Assembly: GCA_009667805.1 (NCBI GenBank)
Contig: CM019070.1
Span: forward strand, 52,555,451-52,619,450
DNA length: 64,000 nt
Direction of reading: 5' to 3'
From: Leptobrachium leishanense
Taxonomy: Eukaryota; Chordata; Amphibia; Anura; Megophryidae
A program made the position numbers and the translations under genes. The number at the start of each line of letters is the position of its first letter. The first letter of the stretch is position 1. Positions 22,570 through 32,889 of this stretch are shown piece by piece. The notes beneath the pieces were generated by a model, which worked only from the letters and a program-made list of their open reading frames with translations, was not told the DNA's origin and did no database searches.

Positions 22570-24010
22570 TGTTCCTGTTCACTTACTGCCATGTTCATCT
22601 TTTTCTCTTCCTATGTGAAATTTCGCTTACACTTACAAAATTGTTAGTAACCAAGCCGTGTCACAGAGCTCCCGTCCGGCTTACGCATGGATTTGGTGAT
22701 GGCATCAAACGATTTCCTCTTTCTGGTAATTTCCCTCTGCACAGAGAAAAAAATCCCTATGATACAGACTCAGAGCCTGGTGTTAAATGGAATTTGCAAT
22801 TCACAGAACACATTTAAAAAAAAAAAACACAACACCCCCCCCCCCCAACCTAAACCATGGTGCAGATCGTGTCACTACCTACTGCCTCCTCTGGAAAATG
22901 GTTCCTAGTGTCCCTCCATGGCCTCAGCTCAACCAGGCTTATGAGAGCTTGTGCAGGGTAGCGCTTAGTTTTTGAAGTTCTACGGACTCCAGGAGCCAAT
23001 ACCAATACATCTCCTATGATGCTCAGCCAATAATCCTGTCGACTGAGGCTCATGGGAAATGTAGTAACAAAATCCTTGGAGCACCGAGTTTGCTGGCCCT
23101 GGCAGGATGTCAGCTCACGTTGATATTTTCCCTTCTAACAACGTCAGAATAGGGGCCTCTTCTCGATTTCTAATGTTTGTTTGTATATTGACAAACGAGG
23201 TGATATAGATGTAATTCATAACGAATGCCAGAGATACATTTACCAGTCCTCGCTCTTACAGTGTATGATTTGAGGCATCTCATACTTGGTGTCAGTGTCT
23301 GCAGGTGTTTGGATGTGTGCCATTTGTTTTGAGCTTCTCATATGACCGCTGAGTTTTTCTTGTGTGTATTTCCCCTTTCCATAATTTTTTTCTTTTCTTT
23401 AAAAAACAAAAAACAACTTGTGCAGTGAGTGGTTATGTAAATCATTCCTGGGCAGAACTTTCCATTGTTGAATACCAAGATCCACAAGTATGCCTCTTGT
23501 CTGCTCAATGCCAAGTGCTGAGATGGGAGTTATTGATCTGCCTTTTTTTTTTTTTTTCTCCCCCCTCTGCACTTGTCTCCCCTTCCCCCCTCCCCCTGTA
23601 GGTTTAAAATTTCAAGGTGTCTGATCTTTTCTGCCGACACATGACGCGTCACGAGAACATCGGAGGGAATGCAGTGACTCTTCGTCCTACAGAGCACCTC
23701 ACCATGCAGGTTAATGTCAACGAGTGGAGGTGCTGTACACTTTGGGGTTATTCACAAAAGAGCTTACAGTTCCGTTATTTGGCACCAGATACGCTTTACG
23801 TCTGCCCTGCACATCAGCAGACGTTAGACGGGTCCACCTCTTGTGCATAACTGAACTGGTACGGAGCACATGGCAATGGTGGAGTTGCACTATGCAGCTT
23901 ATGTACCATCTTAAGTGAATGGACCCCTAAGTGTGTTGAGTTCACTGGTTTAGGAGCACTGGTTAAGGGCGTGTGTTTTATTCACATGGCACGTCTTTGC
24001 GGAAATGTCT
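22570..24010. other. Intron sequence, little structure
   Basis: A hAT MITE-like stretch (CTCATGGGAAATGTAGT) is at 22970-23080 and pyrimidine-rich tracts at 23540-23600. Nothing else was recognised. Confidence 0.5.
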
Positions 24011-24015
24011 CTACA

Positions 24016-24428
24016 CAGGGCTGGATTTGCATTTTAGGAGCCTGTAGGCACAGAAATCTGGAGCCCCTCTTCCCAAAAAGTGTCTAAAACTAATATGGGG
24101 GGGGGGGGGGGACAATTTTTTTTTTTCTCCTTCAAAAACTGAAACCGTTTCTCACTTTTTTCATATCAAAAGAAGGGGTAGAATCTGGTAAAATTATGCA
24201 GAATGTTGGGAATCGTGTTAATACAAAAAAAAACACAAGTAGCAACCTAAGCCATACTCTGGTTCCAATGATACCGTTTATGTCCTCCTAGCCTGAAGGG
24301 CTCCAGAGATACAGTGGATGATTGTAGATTGTAATAATATTTTTAACTTCTTTACAGAGCAAGGTTGCCCCCCCCCCCCCCCGGTAGTAGGTGCATGCCT
24401 ATGCTGCCTTATTATAAATCCAGCCCTG
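24016..24428. mobile_element. hAT-like MITE with CAGGGCTGGATTTG ends
   Basis: The left end CAGGGCTGGATTTGC pairs with the right end TAAATCCAGCCCTG. The flanks TCTCTACA and TCTGCACA agree at six of eight. Runs of G16 (about 24095) and C16 (about 24367) lie inside. Confidence 0.65.
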
Positions 24429-24429
24429 T

Positions 24430-25855
24430 CTGCACACGTCACTCCAAATGTCTGTCAGCTGCTGCTTATTCCGCTGCTGAAACAGGCATGTTTTCTGAGC
24501 ACAGCATTTGTCTTGTACATGAAGAAACAACCTGCTGCGCCATCAATGCAATGTGACACATTCTTTATAACTGCAAGAGGGTACATTTAATATATACATT
24601 TATAGAAATTGGTGGGGATGTTTCGATCCTCTTTTTTTTTTTTCTTCTTTTTGCTGCCAATTCCAGTTGTGGGTTATTTGCGTTCCGAAGATTTTCCAGG
24701 GCTGCATGCAGTTTAGAGCGCCCAGCTTTAACCAACAGGTGACTCTGCTCGTCTGTGAGCGGTGAATTCCGAGGCTGCAGGACCCCAGCTGAGCGTCTCC
24801 CAGCCTGGCATACCTCGGACTCAGGGATCTGGGGATTGGATCGGGACATCCCTATTAGAAACAGTTATTACTATTATCTATTTTATTCTATTTTTTTTCT
24901 ATACAGTAGCAACAGTTTCCACGACACTTTACAAGAAAGCCGTAAAGTGGACCATCGTTTGGCCTTCATTGGGCTGTTGCAACAATTTACAAATGGCCCT
25001 TCGCAGTAGTGTTGTTGCTCAGACCGAGCAGAGGACTTGCCTTTCACACAGAGCTGGCCAGTGACGTGCGGGACAGTGAAACATTGATGGGAATAACTTT
25101 TTTCTTTGTGTTAACATTTTTTTTCTGCTGACCTGTAAAAGGGAGTGATTCCTTGTTTTGAGCATAACATTGTCATTGCAAACTAACAGCTACAAAGAAC
25201 CATAGGAATTAGAAACCACAGGCAGACAAGTTTATGATCCTGAGGTCTTTCAGCAAGTTTTCTGTTGTGCTTTATTTGAGTTGGATATGACTATGTACTG
25301 GAATATTTTTAAATGTGACGGTATTGTCTTGGGGGTTATAATAGGTTGTCGGGTTACATCAGTATCACTGGCTGCCAGGGTCTGACAACTGACCTATAAA
25401 TTGAACTTTTTATGAATACTCAGATTCATTTTGTATTGTATTGGTTACAGGCATAGGTTGCAGATCTAGATACACAACCGTTACTTTGATGCAGCTTGCT
25501 TGTATGTGTAAATAGTGTATTTAATGGCGTTCTCTAACTATGCTTGGCAGATTAAAATACTTTCCAAGATACCAATCTCGTATATTTTTACACTTATGGT
25601 TTGCGCTATCACAGAGGGAATCGATTTTAATTAATTTTTTATTATATTCTCAGCATTATTATATATTTATTGTACTTGCACCAAATAGTGCGGGCATCAC
25701 AACTGGCTGCAAATGAGCTCGCATTACAGCTGGATCATGAAATGCCTGGGACATGGGTTGGCAGAGACAGATCCGTTTATTGGCCTCCTTGATTGCCAGC
25801 TTTAAACCAACTGGATTTTTTTTTTTTTTGTGTTTTTTGTTTTGTTAAAAGACAT
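24430..25855. other. Intron sequence, nothing identified
   Basis: No repeat family or exon was recognised by eye apart from T runs. Confidence 0.5.
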
Positions 25856-25859
25856 TATT

Positions 25860-26000
25860 ATTATACTTTATTTATATAGCGCCAGCATATTCCGCAGCGC
25901 TGAACAATGAGCACAATATAGACCGGGTTACATTACAATGAGAATGAACATTTCTGTTAATCTGTTTATTTGGTTTTGTGTTAATATCTTGCATTTTACC
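25860..26000 (-). repeat. L2-type LINE 3' end, minus strand
   Basis: The segment TTTATATAGCGCCAGCATAT TCCGCAGCGCT is the complement of the GCGCTATATAA tail, continuing into related 3' sequence. A second L2-related region follows at 26130-26520. Confidence 0.6.
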
Positions 26001-26029
26001 ATTTTGTATTTCTGTAACCACTCAATGTT

Positions 26030-26108
26030 CTTGAACCCAGAACATACTTGAAAACGAGAGAAATCTCAATGTATCCTTCCTGGTAAAATCCTTTTTATAA
26101 ATAAAATA
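26030..26108 (+). repeat. SINE/LINE tail fragment
   Basis: The sequence CATACTTGAAAACGAGAGAA to CCTGGTAAAATCCTTTTTAT matches the SINE tail without its tRNA head. Such a tail is usually shared with a partner LINE, so this may be the partner's 3' end. Confidence 0.6.
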
Positions 26109-27460
26109 ACATTTGATAAACCAGTACAGGAGGAAACGAGGGCCCTATTCTCGTGGGAATTTACAATCTGGAAGGGTTGGGGGTGGAAACGGGCAGAGAG
26201 GACTGCAAGGTGAGAGTGGAGGACTGTTCAGGGCAGTGAGGTGTATTAGTGAATCAGGTGGTAGGCTTCCCTAAATAAAAATGTCTTGGAGCGTTTGAAT
26301 GAAGGGAAACTAGGGGAAAGTCTGACAGTACAAGGGAGTGTTCCAGAGGATGGAGCTGTGCGTGAGAAATCCTGCAGTCTATCGTGGGAAGAGGTGATGC
26401 GGGGAGAAGCTAGACGCAGGTCACTGTTTGATCTTTTGGGAGCGCACTGGGGTGTATTTGGTGATTTAGTGAGGACAGGTACTAAATCAAGATCACAGAT
26501 CTCCAGCACCTGAAAGCCCACCTAATGTGAGCCGAGGATACAGTAATGCTGGAAAAAAAATGTGGCACGAGGGAGAATTTTTTTTTTTTTTTTTTTTTCT
26601 GCCTGGAAATTTGTCGAGTCACCAATGTGATGAAGTTCATTGAGTAAATTATTAGGAGTAAACAAAACTGTAGGGGTTACTCACTGCTGAATTTCACCGT
26701 TCAGGGCAGTTCGTCTAAATATAGGCGAATTGACGCTGAAATACTTTGCATTTCAGCAGCCTGACATTGTCTCAGAGTAGTATTGGTGGTTTGTCCTATA
26801 TATTCACAGAACACCAAACTGCACCAAAATGTCCTGGTTTTCAGTGATTCACTTCGGGTGTAAAGAGTAGGGATAGACCGATATATCGGTTTAGCTTATT
26901 ATCGGTGCCGATATTCAGAAAATTACTGATATCGGTATCAGCATTTTATTTGCCGATATTGCCGATTATTTGGACAAGTTTGCTCACTGCAGCTGCGACA
27001 CGCAAGATCCCACAAAACTGTGCGAATCTGGGGCTTCTCCCACATCAGGCTGTAAGCCCTCACTGCAGAATGACTCCTGCTCACTGACCGTATTGTGCAT
27101 GAGCGTGATGGCAACAGAAATGGGGCTTCCATCCCATCTGGCAGGGAATTCCCTATACAGGAGATGCAGGGTCCAGTAATCCAGGACCTCCAGATGTTTT
27201 GGAACTGGATTTCCCATGAGGCTCCAAGAACCTAATGAGAAGATGAGCATCATAGCAGATGTAATTCCAAAACGTGGGGCAATATTACAAGTGACTGCTT
27301 AACCAGAGCTGTAATATAACTTTGTAATATAACCCTTGGAGGGCCAAGGTTGCTGCACCCCTTACATACAGGATCATATGAGGGATCTTTAAGAAAGCCA
27401 AAGACACGGTCTGATTGTAAAAAATAAAAGATTAAATAAAATAAAAATTCTTATTAAATT

Positions 27461-28286
27461 TAGGGTTGCACCGATACTAGTATCGGTGCCGATACGGGTA
27501 CTGCAGGAGTACTTGGTACTCGTGCAGTACCCCGATATTTTTTTACGATACCGGAAGCCGGCATTGAGCCGGCTTGCCGGCATCCTAGGAGCTTGGGCGG
27601 CTGTCCGAATGCTCTATCGGCATTCGGACAGGCCCTGCAGCTGCTCACCCCACTTTGTTTATACTTACCTTCCTTTATCGACGCCGGGAAAGTCTTCGCG
27701 CGCTCCTTGGAAGGTCCCCAGCCGCGACCACGTGGGACCTTGTGATCGCGGCTGGGGTCCTTCCAACGAGCGCACGCGCGGGAACTTTCCCGGCGTCGCT
27801 AAAGGAAGGTAAGTATAAACAAAGTGAGGAGAGCAGCTGCAGGGCCTGTCAGAATGCTGATAGAGCATTCGGACAGGCCCTGCAGCTGCTCTCCGCTCAT
27901 ACTTACCTTCCTTTAGCGACGCCGGAAAAGTTTCCCCGCGTGCGCTCGTTGGAAGGACCCCAGCTGCGATCACATGGTCCCACGTGGTCGCGGCTGGGGA
28001 CCTTCCAAGGAGCGCGCGCGCGAAGACTTTCCCGGCGTCGCCCAGGAAGGTAAGTATGAGCGGAGAGTGTCCTGGGGGGGCATTATCCATGTCCTGGGGG
28101 GGCATTATCCATGTCCTGGGGGGGCATTATCCACGTGCTGGGGGGCATATCCATGAGGTCTGTTCTTATTGGAAAGCGGTCACATGACATAAGATAAAAG
28201 TATCGGTACTCGGTATCGGTGAGTACTTGAACAAAAGTATCTGTACTCATACTCGGTCTTAAAAAAGTGGTATCGGTGCATCCCTA
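27461..28286. mobile_element. hAT-type MITE inside the larger hAT, 826 bp
   Basis: The terminal inverted repeats read TAGGGTTGCACCGATACTAG and GGTATCGGTGCATCCCTA, flanked by a perfect 8-base duplication ATTAAATT (27453-27460 and 28287-28294). The interior contains several alternating direct and inverted copies of a segment with AGGGCCTGTC-type and ACTTACCTTCCTTTA-type motifs (about 27590-28060), giving strong secondary structure and high G+C. Three short tandem copies of CCTGGGGGGGCATTATCCA follow at 28070-28135. There is no transposase. It is related to the fragment at 58687-59277. Confidence 0.85.
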
Positions 28287-28598
28287 ATTAAATTGAATAA
28301 ATGAAGTGGACGTGGTGCAATGTTTACATGTTAAACACATTGGGCTATATTACAATCTTTGCGCAAAAACGCTTGCGCAAAGCGTGAAGTTTTGCGCCAA
28401 GCGTTAAACATTTGCGTGCGCAAATCACCGCTGGAATTACAATCCTTCACGCGTTTTTGACCCGATCAATAACCCGCGTAAACCGGATGCGCCCAAATGC
28501 TCGCGCAGTACTGTTGCGCGCAGAAATCAGTGTGCTTACTGTCATTTTTTTTTTTTTTTTCACGCAATTCAGCCAATCATAATTAAGAACCACAAGTC

Positions 28599-30246
28599 GG
28601 GGGCGTGGCCGGCTACGAGCAGGAGCGGACGTGTTCTGGTGGAGCTCCTCACGTCTTCCTTGATTAAGGACTCTCAGACAGCCTCACCTATGCAGATTTT
28701 TCCCTTAAGGGTCCTTGTGTAGCTGGCCACTGGTACTGATTTGTCCGGAGTCCATTCAGTCCCCCCTCCGGACCAGAGACTTTGCTCTTTACAGACTCTC
28801 TGCTGGTGGACGTCGCCGGCGGCCATTTTGAGGCCTACCCCCGGCTCCTGTTGGCCCCTTACTGGGATCCTTTGATGTGTGCGGACCTGGATGGGGTCCT
28901 GCTGCAGGCTGTGGAGATGGAGGGCCCCCATCTCCTGGCTGCGGAGGTGCCTAGTCCCGGTGGGGTGGACGGAGGTGGCGGGGCTTGGCGACGGGTGGTC
29001 TCCCCTCCCCCCTCTGCAGGGAAGATGGCTGTGATTGCAGGCCTAGATGCCTGTCTGGCATTACTGGATGCGGAGGGTGACGATTCCTGCCCACTCACGA
29101 AGGGGACCTGGAGGAGGATGATGTCCGCGCTGAGGGGCTGTGTGGGAGCGGCGGATTTCAGCCCAAGTGCCACGGAGGAATGCCTACCTTATTGCGGTGC
29201 TGGGAGTTTGGAGACAGAGATTGATGGGGAGGACTGCGCAGCTGCTGGTTCACAGGCGGCGCTACAGACGGACCCACCGCCGGATTCAAGCAGTGAAGAA
29301 ACGCTGGTGCTAGAGGAAACTGAAGTCCGAGCGGTGGCTCTTGAGATTTCTGCCAAGTGTCCCCCTGCGTCGTCTGTGGAGGTGCAGCTGGGAAAGACGA
29401 CTGATTACAGGCCAGGATCTCGCTCTGGGTCCCGCGCTGCGGCATTTACTGCAGTCGAAGATGTCTGGGTGCTACCTGCCCAACGGGCCTTTCGTGAGGT
29501 GCTTGTGCCCGGTGGAGCTGCCCTACCAGTCTCTTGGTTGGACACGGGCTGATGTGGGTGTTTTCCCCTCGCCTCTATTGAATTCGAGACCCGCTGCCCT
29601 TAGTTAGATACGTCTCCCCCCCTCCTTCTCCTCATCAGCTAGCTGAGACTTTCTTGATAAATATGAGACTTATTGATTTTATTTTTACTTTTACTTTTTT
29701 CTGCTGTCATTCATTGAAGACTTACTGCTTTTTGTTTCCCCTATACCCCCGCTGAGTATATTGGCTTTGATCTCCCTCCTCCCCTCTCCCCATGTTTATG
29801 CCCCCTTGCTGAGTTATTTTTCCCCCTGCTGTGGGACATTACTATGTGTCCTGATGCGCCTCTGTGACACTGTATGAGGACTTACATTATAGACACCTTC
29901 TTTCTTTTTTTTTTTTTTAATTTGGCTATTCTGGGACATCTCGGGGACGCAACCGTGGCCTGGTGCCCGGCTTGCTCCTGAGTGCCCGGGCCAGGTGCCG
30001 TTATTCCCCCTTGGCCTCCCTCCGGCCTAATGGACCGTCTGGGTAGTCGCCAAGGCAGGCACATTTTTGGCCTTTGCCATCTTTTTATTCCCCCCCCCCC
30101 CCCCTTCCTCGGCTTAAATTACTTTTTTGTTTTTGTTTTATAGTTTAACAGATGACTTATTTTGGCCCTGCGAGGTCTTTTTCATTTTATGTTGACTTTA
30201 TATGTCGATGCAAACTTTCAAAAATAAAGAATTAAAAAAAAAAAAA
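28599..30246 (+). mobile_element. L1-like, coding-depleted retroposon with 14-base TSD
   Basis: The insert begins GGGGGCGTGGCC, a start typical of L1-clade 5' ends in lower vertebrates. It ends with AATAAAGAATT and a poly(A) tail, and is flanked by the duplication AAGAACCACAAGTC (28585-28598 and 30247-30260). At 1.65 kb it is far too short for an autonomous L1 and has no reverse transcriptase, so it is either internally deleted or a non-autonomous family using L1 machinery. A G+C-rich 5' half is followed by a T-rich 3' part with poly-C and poly-T runs. Confidence 0.75.
28782..29552 (+). CDS. Unrecognised 256-codon ORF in the L1-like retroposon
   Basis: An open frame of 256 codons starts at 28782 (MLFTDSLLVDVAGG) inside the retroposon. 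It is acidic and rich in Ala, Gly, Pro and Glu, with no coiled coil, RRM or zinc-knuckle motif of the kind expected for an L1 ORF1 protein. High local G+C lowers stop-codon frequency, so the length alone proves little. It could be the remnant of a first ORF or just open 5' UTR. Function is unknown. Confidence 0.25.
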   Translation: MLFTDSLLVDVAGGHFEAYPRLLLAPYWDPLMCADLDGVLLQAVEMEGPHLLAAEVPSPGGVDGGGGAWRRVVSPPPSAGKMAVIAGLDACLALLDAEGDDSCPLTKGTWRRMMSALRGCVGAADFSPSATEECLPYCGAGSLETEIDGEDCAAAGSQAALQTDPPPDSSSEETLVLEETEVRAVALEISAKCPPASSVEVQLGKTTDYRPGSRSGSRAAAFTAVEDVWVLPAQRAFREVLVPGGAALPVSWLDTG

Positions 30247-31111
30247 AAGAACCACAAGTCAATCTGAGCATATATGCTGCAGCAATAATACATGCACGCA
30301 CAACTTCTCCATTTTATTGGTTTGGGTATGTGTAGAATGTGTAACTATACTTTGCTGCATTTTTTTTGGGCTGGTGCATTTGGTTTCGGCCAGGACGTTC
30401 AGATTTGCCGTTACCACCAGCTTTTAGGAGTTGCTAAAATTATACGTGCAAACTGCGCATAGATTGTAATACCATCAGCGCGCAAATGCGTTTGTGCGCA
30501 CAATGTTAAGTATAGATCGCGCGACGTACAGTAAGCTTACGCAGGGTTCTCAGGTTCACCCGCGGTAGACGATTACGTGTGTTTGTTGCACTGACTTTGT
30601 AATATGGCATTCGGCGTAAAGAGTTTGCCCCTCGCGTTAAATGTTTTTTTGCACCGGTGGAAACGTTTGCATGAAGATTGTTGTTTAGGCCATTGAGTTC
30701 ATGGCATAGTCAGATTTGTTCTGTTTTTTTTTTCAGAACTTTAAATTTACAGAATATCGGCATCAAATATCGGCTACCGGCCAGAAAACCTGCCGATAAT
30801 CTGTATCGGCCCTGAAAAAATGATATCGGTCTATCCCTAGTAAAGAGGCGAATCCCATAGGATTCAATGTAGAAACGTAATAACATTTTTAAATTAAAAT
30901 TTTAAGACTGTTTTCGTTTTCAGCAAAAAGTCTTTTTATATTTAGAACACCTTTTTTGTATTTATATTTTTTTGACTAAATTGTTTCCCATTTTTTAAAA
31001 AGCAATTTGTTATTTTTAAGTTTTGTAACAGACCTATTTTTTATTTATACATTTTTAACCCCATAGGGCCCCAGTGATGTGGTTGCCACTATCTTGATGC
31101 ACCCTGTTTAA

Positions 31112-31275
31112 AGTCAGTGGTTCCCAACCCTGGTCCTCAGCTCCCACTAACAGGCCAGATTTGAAGGATTCCCTTGGGGAAATGACTGAATCCTGCAATC
31201 GCTGAGCAGCAAATCATATCACCTGTGCTTCACATAGCTGGAAAACCTGGCCTGTCAGCGAGTCCTAAGTATCCT
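31112..31275. repeat. Dispersed repeat, GGTTCCCAACCCTGGTCCTCA type
   Basis: The segment CTGAATCCTGCAATCGCTGA plus GCAGCAAATCATATC recurs at 21615-21655, showing it is a dispersed element, probably hAT-derived. Ends are not resolved. Confidence 0.45.
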
Positions 31276-31279
31276 AGTG

Positions 31280-32679
31280 CAGTTTGATGTGCTGCTTCAT
31301 CTCCTGCTGTTGACACCACATCCTGTAGCTCTCGTATTAGCCCTCTGTAGTTGCAATACAAGTAAGCTGGTGAACAACTAGTAAGTGGGGGTGTGTGCGG
31401 GTTTTCCATTGGTATGTCTATGGAGGGGCAGTGTATGCTGGGGAATTGTCATGGTAGTTTGGAAGGGAGACTTTTTTTATATTTTATTCTTTTGCCTCTT
31501 TTAGAGAATGGGGGTTATTCACTAAATGCAATTGTTGGCCATTTTTGAAACCTATTGCGAATATCGGCCATACAGAGAAGGAAAATTCAACACTGGCAGA
31601 CGAAGTTCCTGCAGACAACGCTAAAGAACAGTAACTAATGGTACCCCCATTATTCTTCCGATAAAAGCATAAACTGCATCGCTTCTCAATTTAGTTACTG
31701 GCAAAATGGTAATCTCCATAGACCACCTATACAAACTACAGGGAAAACCTAAGACAAATTCAACCGAAACCCCAGCAGAAACTACATTGGACACATCATT
31801 GAAAACTATACTGGAATACGGCAGAAACTCTGCTGAAAAATTTGAATTAAGGTGGAAGTTCCCTGAACGGAGAATTCACAGTAGTTTCACCTTTTGCGCT
31901 ATAGCTTGTTGAAGTAAAGTCACTTTTTCAGTGAAAGATCAGTGGTAAGTGATTAACCCCTAAAGTGTTCCTGCGTTCTATAATCAAGCTCAATCTCAGT
32001 CGCTACACTTGAATGACAACTGAGACACAGAGCTGCATCATTGCATTTCTTCCTTTCTATTACCTCACTATTGAAGTTGAACTTGGGTGACTTACTTTCT
32101 TGCATTCTTTTCTTTTTCAAGTTCCCACCTCCTTAAAAATCACATGTTGCTCTTTTCTTTTTGTCTAGCCAGGCTTCGGCAGCAATAATTGGTGCTCTCT
32201 CAAGGTTACTCGGTCCGTCGCAACGTCGTTAACCAGAGAAGGGCTTTTGGAGACTGCATTGAGTTCAAGAATTAATTATTTTTGGCTTCTGCCGTGGAGG
32301 AATTATTCAGTTTCTGTGCGGGGAACCTTCACATGTGGATTAGGAGCGCAGATCAACATCGACTTTTATTTTTATCGCTTTTGTTTTGCTGAGGCTGTGG
32401 AAATACCAGTCTGAAAATACATAAAACACTTCCTTGTTTGGTTCTTTTGTTTTGAACATTGCAGATATATATTTTTTCCCCCATCTGCTCTGCAGTAGAG
32501 AAATAAGGGACATGGTATGAGGAAGTTTCTGATCCTATATAATGTAGTGAATCTGAGATCGGCAAGTTTTAATATGGTACGTGGGGATCCGAATACAAAC
32601 ATCGGAGCCAGCTGCACGTTTGTAGGAGTCAGGTAAAATTTATCTATATGGGTTTCTGTATGAAGGTGTAGAAATCTGT
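31280..32679. other. Intron sequence, one MITE-like end
   Basis: GGGGGTTATTCACTAAATGC at 31509 resembles the left end of a GGTTATTCACTAAA MITE; a partner end was not found. Confidence 0.4.
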
Positions 32680-32886
32680 ACCGGCTGGGTGGAGTAGAGG
32701 TAACATCACTGCTCTGCATGGAGAGAGCCTGTGGAGTCATGGGTTCAATCCCGACGAGCACCTCTCCAGTAAGTGTTCTTGGGCAAGACACCTAACGGTA
32801 CATACTCGCCACCCAGGACATACTTGAAAACGAGAGAAATCTCAATGTATCCTTCCTGGTAAAATCCTTTCTCCAAAAAAAAAATC
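32680..32886 (+). mobile_element. tRNA-derived SINE, full copy
   Basis: The head contains an A-box-like GTGGAGTAGAGG and a B-box GGGTTCAATCC, the internal RNA polymerase III promoter layout. The body GTGTTCTTGGGCAAGACACC is followed by the tail GAAATCTCAATGTATCCTTC plus CTGGTAAAAT and an A run. Length is about 205 bases. Sister copies are at 37029-37446, 47644-47840 and 51672-51885. Confidence 0.85.
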
Positions 32887-32889
32887 TAG

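Larger units (their letters stand above)
28334..30660. mobile_element. GCGC/TTAGCG-rich MITE interrupted by a retroposon
   Basis: The left end, CATTGGGCTATATTACAAT, is the complement of the right end of a related copy at 12570-12945. The right half contains the family signature CCAGCTTTTAGGAGTTGCTAAAA at about 30418, followed by GCGC-rich motifs and TTGTAATATGGCATTCGG. Related copies lie at 12570-12945 and 60640-60960. The retroposon at 28599-30246 splits it. Exact ends are uncertain. Confidence 0.55.
26868..30839. mobile_element. hAT-type element with nested insertions, 8-base TSD
   Basis: The ends are inverted: TAGGGATAGACCGATATATCGG at the left and its complement (ATATCGGTCTATCCCTA) at the right. 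The flanks carry a perfect 8-base duplication, GTAAAGAG, at 26860-26867 and 30840-30847. An 8-base TSD and a YAGGGATG-like terminus are hallmarks of hAT elements. No transposase was seen; the interior holds three other elements (27461-28286, about 28334-30660, 28599-30246). The target was itself a repeat, because GGCGAATCCCATAGGATTCA resumes right after it. Confidence 0.85.

Noticed and set aside
28665..29552. L1 ORF1 protein
   Set aside because: Position in the retroposon fits, but none of the expected coiled-coil or RNA-binding motifs are visible, so it was left as unknown.
32680..32886. tRNA gene
   Set aside because: A- and B-box-like motifs are there but no cloverleaf fold or anticodon arm; the sequence recurs with a common tail as a SINE.
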